A DNA stretch of 64,000 bases, taken from assembly GCA_035517615.1 (NCBI GenBank), contig DATIYM010000011.1:62001-126000 (forward strand). The letters run 5' to 3'. Positions 26,508 to 34,352 of the stretch are shown piece after piece (within the stretch, counting starts at the first letter, position 1; each line of letters begins with the position of its first letter). Under the pieces are notes generated by a model. That model worked only from the letters and a program-made list of their open reading frames with translations, was not told where the DNA came from and made no database searches. Made by a program: the position numbers and the translations under genes. This stretch comes from AG25 sp035517615. GTDB lineage: Bacteria > Gemmatimonadota > Gemmatimonadetes > Gemmatimonadales > GWC2-71-9.

Positions 26508-27844
26508 AAGCGGGAAACGGGAAGCGGGAAGCGGGAGGCGGGAGGCGGGAAGCGGGAAGCGGGAAGCGGGAAGCGGGAAGCGGGAAGCGGGAAGCGGGAG
26601 GCGGGAGGCGGGAAGCGGGAAGCGGGAAGCGGGAAGCGGGAAGGGGGAAGCGGGAAGCGGGAAGCGGGATACTGTTGTTCGCTGCACTTACGCTTTCCGC
26701 TTCCCCCTTTCCGCTTGCCGCCCAACGGCCGGCTCCCCTCGAGCAGCAGCTTCAGGACAACCAGCATCGGCTGGAGGACATCCGTCACGAGCGCTCGGAG
26801 GTCGAGCAGGAACTCGAAACGCTGCGCTCGCAGGCACACTCGATTTCGGACGAGCTGGCCAATGTCGAACGGCAGAAGGAGACGACCAACCGGATCGTGA
26901 ACGAGCTGGACCGCCAGATCGGTGTGCTGACGGTGCAGATCGAGCAGATCACGGTGGACTTGATCCTCGCCGAAGATGCGCTGGCCGAAAAACACGCGGT
27001 GCTCGAGCGCCGGCTGCTCGACATCTACAAGCGCGGACCCCTCTACACGACGCAGGTATTGTTCGCGGCCGAGAGCTTCGGTGATCTCTTGTCGCGCTAC
27101 AAGTATCTCTATCTGGTGAGCCGGCAGGATCGCGCGCTCGCGAACGACATGTTCCGGCTGCGCGAGCGTATCGCGGGCGAGCGGCAGGTGCGGCTCGACG
27201 CGCGCGCGGCGCTGGCGCGGCGCAAGACGGAGCGGACCGACGAGCTGCAACGCTACGTCACGCTCGAGCGCGACCGCGAGGCGAGCCTGCGCGAGACGCG
27301 GCGCAGCTCCCGCGCGGCCGCGCAACGGCTCTCGGCGCTCGAGAAGAACGAGCGGGAGCTGAACGACCGCGTGGTGGAGCTCGAGCGCGCGCGCCGTGCC
27401 GCGGAAGCGCGCGGCGCGACGCTCGGCGCGGCGATGATCACGACCGCCGATCTCGGGCAGCTCGAGTGGCCGGTAACGGGCCGGCTGGTCTATCAGTTCG
27501 GCAATGCGATGGGCCCCAACAACACCCACATCACCTGGCACGGCATCGGGATCGCGGCGCCGGCGGGCACGCCGGTGCACGCCGTGGCGAGCGGTACCGT
27601 GAGCCTCGCGGCGCCCCTCGGCACGTATCTCACGTCGGTGCTGTTGGATCATGGGGGCGGCTACTACACGTTCTACGGCTATCTCGCGGATGCGATCGTC
27701 TCGACCGGCGATCGCGTTGTGAAGGGCCAGGTGATCGGGCATGTGGGCGGGGAATCGAGCGACGCGGGGGCGCATCTGCACTTCGAGATCAGAGGGCAAG
27801 GGGGGATCGCGCTCGATCCTCTGAATTGGTTGACCAAACGATAA
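26504..27844 (+). CDS. EnvC-like murein hydrolase activator with heptad-repeat N-terminus
   Basis: 446 residues. After the ATG come ~55 residues made of the repeating peptide GSGKREA, then a signal peptide (ILLFAALTLSASPFPLAAQ), a long coiled coil (about 80-330) and a C-terminal LytM domain (about 335-446). The LytM domain is degenerate like E. coli EnvC: the usual HxGxDI block reads WHGIGIAA, so the first zinc His and the Asp are missing, although HLHFEI is kept. It is therefore likely an amidase activator rather than a hydrolase, working with FtsEX. The ATG is fixed by the ATGA overlap with ftsX, but the repeat before the signal peptide is abnormal: the unit number decides the reading frame. 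A TTG at 26675 could serve as a downstream start. Confidence 0.88.
   Translation: MKAGNGKREAGGGRREAGSGKREAGSGKREAGGGRREAGSGKREAGRGKREAGSGILLFAALTLSASPFPLAAQRPAPLEQQLQDNQHRLEDIRHERSEVEQELETLRSQAHSISDELANVERQKETTNRIVNELDRQIGVLTVQIEQITVDLILAEDALAEKHAVLERRLLDIYKRGPLYTTQVLFAAESFGDLLSRYKYLYLVSRQDRALANDMFRLRERIAGERQVRLDARAALARRKTERTDELQRYVTLERDREASLRETRRSSRAAAQRLSALEKNERELNDRVVELERARRAAEARGATLGAAMITTADLGQLEWPVTGRLVYQFGNAMGPNNTHITWHGIGIAAPAGTPVHAVASGTVSLAAPLGTYLTSVLLDHGGGYYTFYGYLADAIVSTGDRVVKGQVIGHVGGESSDAGAHLHFEIRGQGGIALDPLNWLTKR
26510..26670 (+). repeat. 23-unit heptanucleotide tandem repeat (GCGGGAA)
   Basis: 161 bases, exactly 23 units of 7. The consensus is GCGGGAA; GCGGGAG occurs at units 4, 5, 13 and 14 (a 63-bp super-period), ACGGGAA at unit 2, GGGGGAA at unit 20 and GCGGGAT at unit 23. 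No interruption or indel. There are no stop codons in any of the three plus-strand frames, each giving a permutation of the same heptapeptide GSGKREA. A short direct copy is in mfd and a degenerate inverted copy at 26692-26718. Confidence 0.95.
26692..26718 (-). repeat. Degenerate inverted copy of the heptamer repeat
   Basis: Read on minus: GGCAAGCGGAAAGGGGGAAG then CGGAAAG, i.e. GCGGAAA, GGGGGAA, GCGGAAA units with one change from the consensus. It faces the main array across about 20 bases and could pair with it into a long purine/pyrimidine hairpin. In frame it encodes the end of the signal peptide (SASPFPLAA). Confidence 0.65.
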
Positions 27845-28782
27845 TGCGTCGGGTAGAACAGCGTCGAGCAGATACCTCAAGAGAACGACGCGTTTCTCTT
27901 GACGTTTTTCTGCTCGACGTCCTGCTACTCGGCGTTCTTCTCGCCGTCAGCGTAGCCGGGTGTCGATCCGATCCTGATGTGCTTCATGTCGCGGGCACCG
28001 TAGAAATACGAGATGTCCAACTCGCGCCGCTCACGTCCGGACGGCTCGAGCGGCTGCTCAAGGACGAGGGGGACACCGTGCGCCGCGGCGATACCGTGGC
28101 CGTGTTGCAGCAACCGGGGCTCGAAGCGTTGATCGGGGAACGCGAGGCGCAGGCCCACGCCGCCGCGCTGCGCGTGGCCGAGGTGCGGGCCGCCCAGGCC
28201 GACTCCACACGCGCGGCCAATGATCTTGGCCGCGGAGAGCTGCTCCACCGCCGCAGCATCATCTCGGACCAGCAATACGAATCGCTCCGGTCGCAGGCGG
28301 CGGCGGCCGCCGCGCGCCTCGCGTCGGTGCGCGCGGCGCCGAGTGAATCCGCGGCCGCGAGCGCCGCGGTCCGGGCCACGCTCGCCACGCGCAATGAGTT
28401 GACGGTCACCGCCCCGGATGACGGCGTGGTCCTCACCCGCTACGCCGAGCCCGGCGAAGTGATCGCCGCCGGCAGCCCCGTGCTGTCGCTCGGGCTGGTG
28501 CGCCATCCCTGGATCCGCGCGTACGTGGGAGCCCGCTACATCGCGCGCGTCCAAGTCGGGCAGCCGGCGGCAGTGCGGACGGATGCCTATCCCAACCGCC
28601 CGTTCCCCGGACGAGTTGTGGAGATCGCGACCAGCGCCGAATTCACGCCGCGCGTGGCGCTCACCGAGCGCGAGCGGGCCGATCTCGTGTTCGGCATCAA
28701 GGTCGAGCCGGACTCGGGCGACTTTGGCGGACGTTTGAAGGCCGGCATCCCCGTGACTCTCGAGCTGCGCCTGTTGCCTTGA
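27844..28782 (+). CDS. HlyD-family periplasmic adaptor, predicted lipoprotein
   Basis: 312 residues. The ATG overlaps the EnvC stop by one base (TAATG). The N-terminus has Arg-rich residues, a helix (VFLLDVLLLGVLLAVSVAGC) and a lipobox VAGC. A barrel-sandwich/biotinyl-lipoyl half (VHVAGTVEIRDVQLAPL type block, DEGDTVRRGDTVAVLQ), a coiled-coil hairpin (about 105-190) and the second half TAPDDGVVLTRYAEPGEVIA follow. Membrane-fusion adaptor linking the inner-membrane ABC exporter encoded by the next two genes with an outer-membrane channel; it resembles the YhiI/YbhG group. No TolC-like gene is in the window. Confidence 0.88.
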   Translation: MRRVEQRRADTSRERRVSLDVFLLDVLLLGVLLAVSVAGCRSDPDVLHVAGTVEIRDVQLAPLTSGRLERLLKDEGDTVRRGDTVAVLQQPGLEALIGEREAQAHAAALRVAEVRAAQADSTRAANDLGRGELLHRRSIISDQQYESLRSQAAAAAARLASVRAAPSESAAASAAVRATLATRNELTVTAPDDGVVLTRYAEPGEVIAAGSPVLSLGLVRHPWIRAYVGARYIARVQVGQPAAVRTDAYPNRPFPGRVVEIATSAEFTPRVALTERERADLVFGIKVEPDSGDFGGRLKAGIPVTLELRLLP

Positions 28783-29549
28783 GCGCGGCCCCCGCTCCCC
28801 TTTCCCCCCTCCTTAAGCCGCCCGCCATCGAGACGCACGACCTCTCCCGCCGGTTCGGTAGTCTCGTGGCAGTCGCTGACCTGACCCTCAGAATCGAACG
28901 GGGTGAAGTCTTTGGTCTGCTCGGCCCCAACGGCTCAGGTAAGACAACCACCATTCGGATGTTGTGCGGCCTGCTCGAGCCTTCCGGGGGCTGGGCCACG
29001 GTCGACGGGATCAACGTGGCCAGCGCGCCGGAGCAGGTGAAAATGCGCATCGGCTACATGTCGCAGCGCTTCGGCTTGTACGAGGACCTGACGGTGGACG
29101 AGAATCTGACGTTTTACGCCGGGATCTACGGGCTCTCGGGCGCGAAGCGCACGGGGCGGCTCGACACGGTCGTGGATTTTCTCGGACTCGAGGGACGGCT
29201 CGGGCAGCTCGTGGGTCAGCTGTCGGGAGGATGGAAGCAGCGCGTGGCGCTCGCCTGCGCGCTGCTGCACCAACCGCCCGTGCTGTTCCTCGACGAGCCC
29301 ACTGCGGGGGTAGATCCGGCCGCCCGCCGCAATTTCTGGGGCGCCATCCACGAGCTGGCGCAGCGCGGCACGACGGTGCTCGTCACCACGCATTACATGG
29401 ACGAAGCGCAACGCTGCGGCCGGATTGCCATGATGAGCGGCGGGCGTCTGATCGCGCTCGGGACGCCGTCCGAAGTCGCGGCGCAGGTGGGCGGCGGCGG
29501 CAAGACACTCGAGGACGCCTTCATCATTCTCCAGGAGCGCAACGAATGA
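28779..29549 (+). CDS. ABC transporter ATP-binding protein (ABC-2 type exporter)
   Basis: 256 residues, TTG start overlapping the adaptor stop (TTGA). Walker A GPNGSGKTT, Q-loop MSQRFGLYEDLTVDENL, signature LSGGWKQRVALACALLHQP, Walker B VLFLDEPTAGVDP and H-loop TTHYMDEAQRC. It belongs to the DRA/ABCA-like multidrug or polymer-export ATPases. With the HlyD gene upstream and the ABC-2 permease downstream (4-bp overlap each) it forms an adaptor-ATPase-permease exporter of unknown substrate, like YbhG-YbhF-YbhS/R of enterobacteria. Confidence 0.93.
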   Translation: MSAAPAPLSPLLKPPAIETHDLSRRFGSLVAVADLTLRIERGEVFGLLGPNGSGKTTTIRMLCGLLEPSGGWATVDGINVASAPEQVKMRIGYMSQRFGLYEDLTVDENLTFYAGIYGLSGAKRTGRLDTVVDFLGLEGRLGQLVGQLSGGWKQRVALACALLHQPPVLFLDEPTAGVDPAARRNFWGAIHELAQRGTTVLVTTHYMDEAQRCGRIAMMSGGRLIALGTPSEVAAQVGGGGKTLEDAFIILQERNE

Positions 29550-30661
29550 TGATGCCGCACTTCTGGCCGATGTTCTGGAAGGAATTCATCCAGATGCGGC
29601 GCGACCGGCTCTCGCTCGCCATCATGACGGCGCTCCCGGTGGCCCAGCTGCTGCTGTTCGGATACGCCATCCAGACCGACGTGCGCCATTTGCCGACGGT
29701 CGTGTTCGATGAGTCGCGCACGCCCGAGAGCCGCGATCTGATCGCCGCGTTCGAGAACACCGGCAACTTCCGAATCATCGCGAACGTGGATGGAATGCCG
29801 AGCCTCGATCGGGCGATCGCGCGCGGCGACGCACAGGCCGGCATCGTCGTGCCGTACGACTACCCGCGCCGCCTGGCGCGCGGCGAGACGGCCACCGTGC
29901 AGGTGATCGTCGATGCCGCCGATCCTCTGTCGTCCCAATCCGCCATCGGCGCCGCGGCGGGCGTCGCGCAGGTGCGCAATCTCGAAATTCTGAGCCGCGC
30001 CGCCCGGCGAACCGCGATCCCGATCGAGGCGCGCGTGCGGCCGCGCTACAACCCCGGGCTCCGCAGTCCCAACTACATCGTGCCCGGCCTGGTGGGCGTG
30101 ATTCTCACCCTCACGATGGTGTTGATCACCGCAATGGCTATCGTGCGCGAGCGCGAGCGCGGCACGCTCGAGCAGCTCATCGTCACCCCGATTACCAAGA
30201 CGGAATTGATGCTGGGCAAGATCGCCCCCTACATCGGCGTGGGCATCGTCCAGATGACCGCGGTGTTGTTCGTGGGGCGGTTCGTGTTCGACGTCCCGCT
30301 CACGGGCAACGTGCTGCTGCTCTACATGGTTGCCCTGTTGTTCGTGGTCGCGAGCCTGGGCTACGGCCTCGTGATCTCGACGCTCGTCCGCACCCAACAG
30401 CAGGCGATCCAGCTCGCGTTCATGTTCGTCCTCCCGAACATTCTGTTGTCGGGTTTCATGTTTCCGAGGCAGGCGATGCCGACGGTGTTTCAGTGGGTCG
30501 GGCTTGCGCTCCCGCTCACCTATTTTCTAAAGGTGCTGCGCGGCATCCTGCTCAAAGGGGTGGGGCTCGACGCACTGTGGCGGGAGATCGCGGTCCTGGC
30601 TGGCTTTGCCGCACTCCTGATCGTGGTTGCCGTGCGGCGGTTCCACAAGACGCTGGATTAG
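29546..30661 (+). CDS. ABC-2 type transporter permease
   Basis: 371 residues starting MMMPHFWPMFWKEFIQMRRD. One N-terminal TM helix, a large external domain (about 45-170, which starts VRHLPTVVFDESRTPESRDL), then five C-terminal helices with YIVPGLVGVILTLTMVLITA, the cytoplasmic ERERGTLEQLIVTPI signature of ABC-2 permeases, and LPLTYFLKVLRGILLKG. Family: YhhJ/YbhS-like. The ATG overlaps the ATPase stop (ATGA). It is the last gene of the run beginning with lepA, and its stop overlaps the GGDEF stop from the opposite strand by 4 bp. Confidence 0.93.
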   Translation: MMMPHFWPMFWKEFIQMRRDRLSLAIMTALPVAQLLLFGYAIQTDVRHLPTVVFDESRTPESRDLIAAFENTGNFRIIANVDGMPSLDRAIARGDAQAGIVVPYDYPRRLARGETATVQVIVDAADPLSSQSAIGAAAGVAQVRNLEILSRAARRTAIPIEARVRPRYNPGLRSPNYIVPGLVGVILTLTMVLITAMAIVRERERGTLEQLIVTPITKTELMLGKIAPYIGVGIVQMTAVLFVGRFVFDVPLTGNVLLLYMVALLFVVASLGYGLVISTLVRTQQQAIQLAFMFVLPNILLSGFMFPRQAMPTVFQWVGLALPLTYFLKVLRGILLKGVGLDALWREIAVLAGFAALLIVVAVRRFHKTLD

Positions 30662-32046
30662 GCCCCGATGCGGTCGGGCTCCGTCTTGCCGCGCGCGAGC
30701 GCCGCCTCCGCAATCGCGAACAGATCCTCGGCGCGCAGCACCTCCGCATGGGGCAGCGCCACCAGACCAGCCGACAGCACCGGTACGCGGCCCGGACCGA
30801 GATCCGGAAACGTGTGCCTGCCGAGCACGAGCCTCAGGCGCTCGACAAACCGCCGCGCACCGGCCACGTCCGTCTCGGGAAGGATGAGCGCGAACTCGTC
30901 GCCGCCGTAGCGGGCCACGAAGTCGGGGGCCCGGATTTCCCGCTGCAGCATCGAGCCGACTTCCGCGAGCACGCGATCGCCCGCAGCCTGTCCGAGGGTT
31001 TCATTCACCTGACGCAGCCGGTCGATGTCCAGGAGCACGAGCGCAAACCGCAGGTCGTAGCGGCGCGCACGCTCGAATTCGTCCCGCAACCGCCGATCCA
31101 GGGAATCGAGGCTCGCACACCCGGTGAGCTCGTCCGTCAGACCGGCACTCATTTGGCGCCGGTAGATGGCCGCGCGACGCTCCTCGTTTTCGAGCACGCG
31201 GGCGGCCGCCTGTGCAATCGTGTTGGCAAACGCCACGTCGCGGGGACGCAGGTGCGGATCTCCCGTGACGGTCCGCAGGAAGAACACGCCCGCCGCCCGG
31301 CCCTGCACGAACACCGGCAGGGCAACCGCCGATTGCACGTTCACCTCGATCTGCTGATCGAGCCAGCGCTGGCGAATCGCTTCGAACAACGGGTGCTGCT
31401 TCACGTCGTGGACGATCACCGGCTGCTCCGTTCGGATCGCCTCCTGAATTTCAGGATACCGGCCCAGGTCCACCCGCAGATCGCGGATCGAGGGATTCTC
31501 GTACACCGCCACGACGCGTCCCCGGTCTTCTCCCGGAGCCGTCAAGACGAACGAGCAGTGCGTCAATCCGAATGCGTGCCCTACCCGGCGGACGAGCGTC
31601 TGGAAAATCTCGTCGGCCCGCAGGACGGCGGAGACTTCCTGGAAGATGTCGAACAGCAGATCGCGGGCGCGGACCGCTTCGCGTGCCTCCCGCAGCTCGG
31701 CGCGCGTGCGCAGGTGCACGGCGATGCGACCGATCAGCTCGTTCAGGTCGACCGGCTGCGCGAGCGCATCGCGAGCACCGGCCGCCAGCGCCGCCGCGAT
31801 CGCGGCAGCGCCGCCCTTTCCTACCAGGGCGATTACCGGGGCACCATCATATTGCGCCGAATTGGCGAGCGTGCCGATCTCTTCCGCCAGCGCCGGCGTG
31901 CCGTCTGGAACCGAATAGATGATGAGATCGGGCGCGGACTTCACTGCCGCGTCGGCCCGAACGTCGAAATCCTCCCGGATCAGGCGTTCTTCAACGCCCG
32001 CGGCGTGGCCCAGCAACAGGATGGAAGCACGCGTTTCCACCGACAC
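30658..32046 (-). CDS. GGDEF diguanylate cyclase with receiver-like and GAF domains
   Basis: 462 residues, GTG start. The N-terminal region (about 1-120) is folded like a response-regulator receiver but the phospho-acceptor position is not Asp: PDLIIYSVPDG where receivers have a DxxxP block. A GAF domain follows (about 145-300). The C-terminal GGDEF domain (about 305-460) carries an intact YGGDEFALILPE active site and, just before it, an RAPDFVAR segment fitting the RxxD inhibitory site. An active c-di-GMP synthase with product inhibition is likely; the input domain probably senses ligand or protein rather than phosphate. No EAL domain. It diverges from pcm across 74 bp. Confidence 0.9.
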   Translation of the reverse strand: MSVETRASILLLGHAAGVEERLIREDFDVRADAAVKSAPDLIIYSVPDGTPALAEEIGTLANSAQYDGAPVIALVGKGGAAAIAAALAAGARDALAQPVDLNELIGRIAVHLRTRAELREAREAVRARDLLFDIFQEVSAVLRADEIFQTLVRRVGHAFGLTHCSFVLTAPGEDRGRVVAVYENPSIRDLRVDLGRYPEIQEAIRTEQPVIVHDVKQHPLFEAIRQRWLDQQIEVNVQSAVALPVFVQGRAAGVFFLRTVTGDPHLRPRDVAFANTIAQAAARVLENEERRAAIYRRQMSAGLTDELTGCASLDSLDRRLRDEFERARRYDLRFALVLLDIDRLRQVNETLGQAAGDRVLAEVGSMLQREIRAPDFVARYGGDEFALILPETDVAGARRFVERLRLVLGRHTFPDLGPGRVPVLSAGLVALPHAEVLRAEDLFAIAEAALARGKTEPDRIGA

Positions 32047-32094
32047 CGAAGTTCGCCCCCCGCTCTCGCGGCGGGAAGGTATAGTTCAAGAGAT

Positions 32095-32124
32095 ATGAGT
32101 GGGCAAGCAGGCCCCTGCCTATGA
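32095..32124 (+). CDS. Possible 9-residue leader peptide upstream of pcm
   Basis: ATG at 32095 opens a nine-codon frame (MSGQAGPCL) whose TGA (32122-32124) overlaps the pcm ATG (32121) as ATGA. A -10-like TATAGT lies at 32080-32085. Too short for certainty, but the overlap geometry matches the coupled junctions in the rest of the window. Confidence 0.25.
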   Translation: MSGQAGPCL

Positions 32125-32783
32125 GCAGGCCCGCGCCGGAGAGCTGCGGCGAGCGGCGCCGCATGATCGCCAAGCAGCTCGTCCACCGCGGCATCAGGAA
32201 CCGCCGCGTGCTCGCTGCAATGGCTCGGATACCGCGCGAGTGGTTCGTCCCGCCGGAGCTGCGCCCCGAAGCCTATGCCGACGCCCCGCTTCCCATCGGC
32301 AACGGCCAGACGATCTCCCAGCCGTTCGTCGTCGCGCTGATGACGGCCATGCTGGCTCCGCACCGCCACGACCGCGTGCTCGAAGTCGGAGCCGGATCGG
32401 GGTATCAGACGGCGGTGCTGGCACGTCTCTGTGGCCGAGTTTATGCCGTGGAGCGGCTTCCGGATCTCCTGGTCGAGGCCGAGGAGCGATTTCGTCGGCT
32501 CGGGCTGACCAACATCGAAACGAGGCTGGGTGATGGGGCACAGGGCTGGCCGGAGGCAGCACCGTTCAATGGCGTACTGGTGGCGGCTGCCGCTCCGGCC
32601 GTACCCCACCCACTACTCGAGCAGCTCGCTCCGGGGGGACGGCTCGTGATCCCGATCGGCGACCTGTCCGCGCAGGAGCTCCAGGTGTACCAGCGCACCG
32701 ATTCCGAGATACACGGACGGCCCGCGGGCGAGGTGCGCTTCGTTCCACTGATTTCGCAGCTGGGTTTTGACGAAACGACGTAA
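32121..32783 (+). CDS. pcm: Protein-L-isoaspartate O-methyltransferase
   Basis: 220 residues. SAM-dependent repair enzyme that methylates isoaspartyl residues in damaged proteins. The N-terminal RRRMIAKQLVHRGIRNRRVL, the substrate segment IGNGQTISQPFVVALMTAML, the SAM motif VLEVGAGSGYQTAVLA, the second motif VYAVERLPDLL and LAPGGRLVIPIG are typical. The ATG at 32121 is preceded by a perfect GCAGGCCCCTGC inverted repeat (32107-32118). No clear Shine-Dalgarno is seen. Confidence 0.93.
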   Translation: MSRPAPESCGERRRMIAKQLVHRGIRNRRVLAAMARIPREWFVPPELRPEAYADAPLPIGNGQTISQPFVVALMTAMLAPHRHDRVLEVGAGSGYQTAVLARLCGRVYAVERLPDLLVEAEERFRRLGLTNIETRLGDGAQGWPEAAPFNGVLVAAAAPAVPHPLLEQLAPGGRLVIPIGDLSAQELQVYQRTDSEIHGRPAGEVRFVPLISQLGFDETT

Positions 32784-33059
32784 GTGGCTCACATTCCTGC
32801 ACCTGATCGATATCATGGTAGTCGGAACCGCGCCCCGGCTGACGCGCGTGGATGGGTGAAGCGTGTCGGTCACGATGCCTTACGCCATATTGTGCGCGAT
32901 GCAACCGCCGCACGCGTCTTCGAAGCGCATCACGACGCGAGCTGTCTCGTCCTGCACGCGCGGGTGGTGGTATGCGAACGTTCACCCCGAGCGACCGCTC
33001 TGGTGTCTCGCCCCGAGCACCAGCGCCCCCTTCCCCGCGCGCCTCCAGTCGCCGCCTAG
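32784..33059. other. Non-coding stretch between pcm and the RND remnant
   Basis: 276 bases without a frame I can support. A few short overlapping frames exist but their composition is that of random high-GC sequence. Its place just 5' of a headless RND gene suggests it marks the deletion that removed the rest of the pump. Confidence 0.5.
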
Positions 33060-33737
33060 CACCTTCGCCTAACAACACAGACGGACCGATTCGCGGTGGA
33101 CGCAACTGCGCATCGTGACCTGGCGGGTGCCGTGCAGGACGCGCAGCGCCAGGTGGCGGCGCACGTCAAGGTTCCTTCGGGGTACCGTGTCGTCTGGGGC
33201 GGTGAGTACCAGGACTACGCGGCCTCGCGGCGGGAGCTGCGCATCGTCATTCCCCTGACGCTGTTTGCCATCGTCCTCATTCTGTTCGCGCTGTACAGCA
33301 ACTTCAAGTTTCCCACGATCACGGTCGTGGGGGTGTTGCTGTCCGCGCCGGTAGGCGGGTTGCTGACGCTGTGGGCCACCGGAACGGCGTTTTCCGCGTC
33401 GTCCGGCATCGGGTTCCTCGCGCTGTTCGGCGTCTCGGTCCAAACCGCCGTCGTCTATATTTCCTATGCCAATGAGCTGCGGCGGGACGGGATGAGCGTG
33501 GAACGTGCCACGCGCGAAGCCGCCCTGCTCCGACTTCGGCCCATCATGATGACGGCCCTGGTCGCCGCCCTGGGGCTCCTGCCGGCCGCCATGGCGCACG
33601 GGGTCGGAACCGATTCGCAGCGTCCCTTTGCGATGGTGATTGTGGGAGGTTTGTTTTCCCGCCTCCTGATCAGTGTGTTCGTGACGCCGGCGCTGTATGT
33701 GCTCGTCTCGCGCCCTGGAGATCGCCTTGAGGTCTAA
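33060..33737 (+). pseudogene. C-terminal remnant of a heavy-metal RND efflux pump (CusA/CzcA type)
   Basis: About 225 codons in frame after a TAG at 33057. Readable from RDLAGAVQDAQRQVAAHVKV through SGYRVVWGGEYQDYAASRRE and the last group of transmembrane helices (IVIPLTLFAIVLILFALYSN; a helix with FLALFGVSVQTAVVYISYAN) to LRLRPIMMTALVAALGLLPA and SVFVTPALYVLVSRPG. A full pump is about 1040 residues, so roughly 800 N-terminal residues are missing. No adaptor or outer-membrane partner is next to it. The only start candidate is a GTG at 33096, which cannot give a working transporter. Confidence 0.85.
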
Positions 33738-33782
33738 GCCCGCGATGCGGCACTTCTGAAGCATCCCGGCCCGCTGGTCATC

Positions 33783-34352
33783 GTGTTGGTGCTGGGAGCC
33801 GCGCCAGCGTCCGCCCAAGTCTCGTTCCATGTGGCGGTGGGGGCGCGCTACGGCACGGCGCTGGTCCACGACTCCATCGTCACCCCGTTCACCGTGCGGC
33901 CCGCCGTGGCGCCGGCACTCTCGATCACCGCCCTCACGCCGCTCAAGCACGGCTGGAACGCGACCGCAACGCTCGACGCATCCATCACCCATATCTCGCG
34001 CCACGACGTCGACGGCACGACCACTGGGCTCGGCCGGCTGAGCACCGTCATGTTTGCGGTCGGCGTGCGGCGCGACATCACGGCGAAACTGTCCGCCGGC
34101 GTCGACATCGGCGGGCTCAAGTACCTCCCGGCCGATGAAACGGGAATCTTCAAGCTGGGCGCCGGACCGCTGGCGGGAGTCGGCGGGTTAGTCATGGGAT
34201 GGCAGATCGGGCATGGCCTCGCTGTCGAAGCACGGTATGACATTCACTCATTCAGTACCCCCGCGCTCGACGCGGAGGGCTTCGCGTCTTCTACGCTCGT
34301 CCAACGCTTCATCGTGTCGCTCACCGGAGAGACGGGCGGCGATGAGCGGTAA
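33783..34352 (+). CDS. Exported protein, probable outer-membrane beta-barrel; start uncertain
   Basis: 189 residues from the GTG at 33783. Alternating polar/hydrophobic strands rich in Gly, Ala and Thr (VSFHVAVGARYGTALVHDS; KHGWNATATLDASITHISRH; GHGLAVEARYDIHSF) and a terminal FIVSL suggest a small barrel. The AxA cleavage site (APASA before Q) is clear, but the GTG leaves a signal peptide of only ~12 residues. The frame is open upstream to 33738: a CTG at 33756 would give a better one (LKHPGPLVIVLVLGAAPASA). A nearby ATG at 33745 is one base out of frame, so a single-base frameshift in the signal peptide is also possible. Function unknown. Confidence 0.6.
   Translation: MLVLGAAPASAQVSFHVAVGARYGTALVHDSIVTPFTVRPAVAPALSITALTPLKHGWNATATLDASITHISRHDVDGTTTGLGRLSTVMFAVGVRRDITAKLSAGVDIGGLKYLPADETGIFKLGAGPLAGVGGLVMGWQIGHGLAVEARYDIHSFSTPALDAEGFASSTLVQRFIVSLTGETGGDER

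Noticed and set aside
26510..26670. CRISPR array
   Set aside because: Direct 7-base repeats with no spacers and no cas genes; it is a simple tandem repeat.
32784..33059. Small protein frames between pcm and the RND remnant
   Set aside because: Overlapping short frames with random high-GC composition and no ribosome-binding site.
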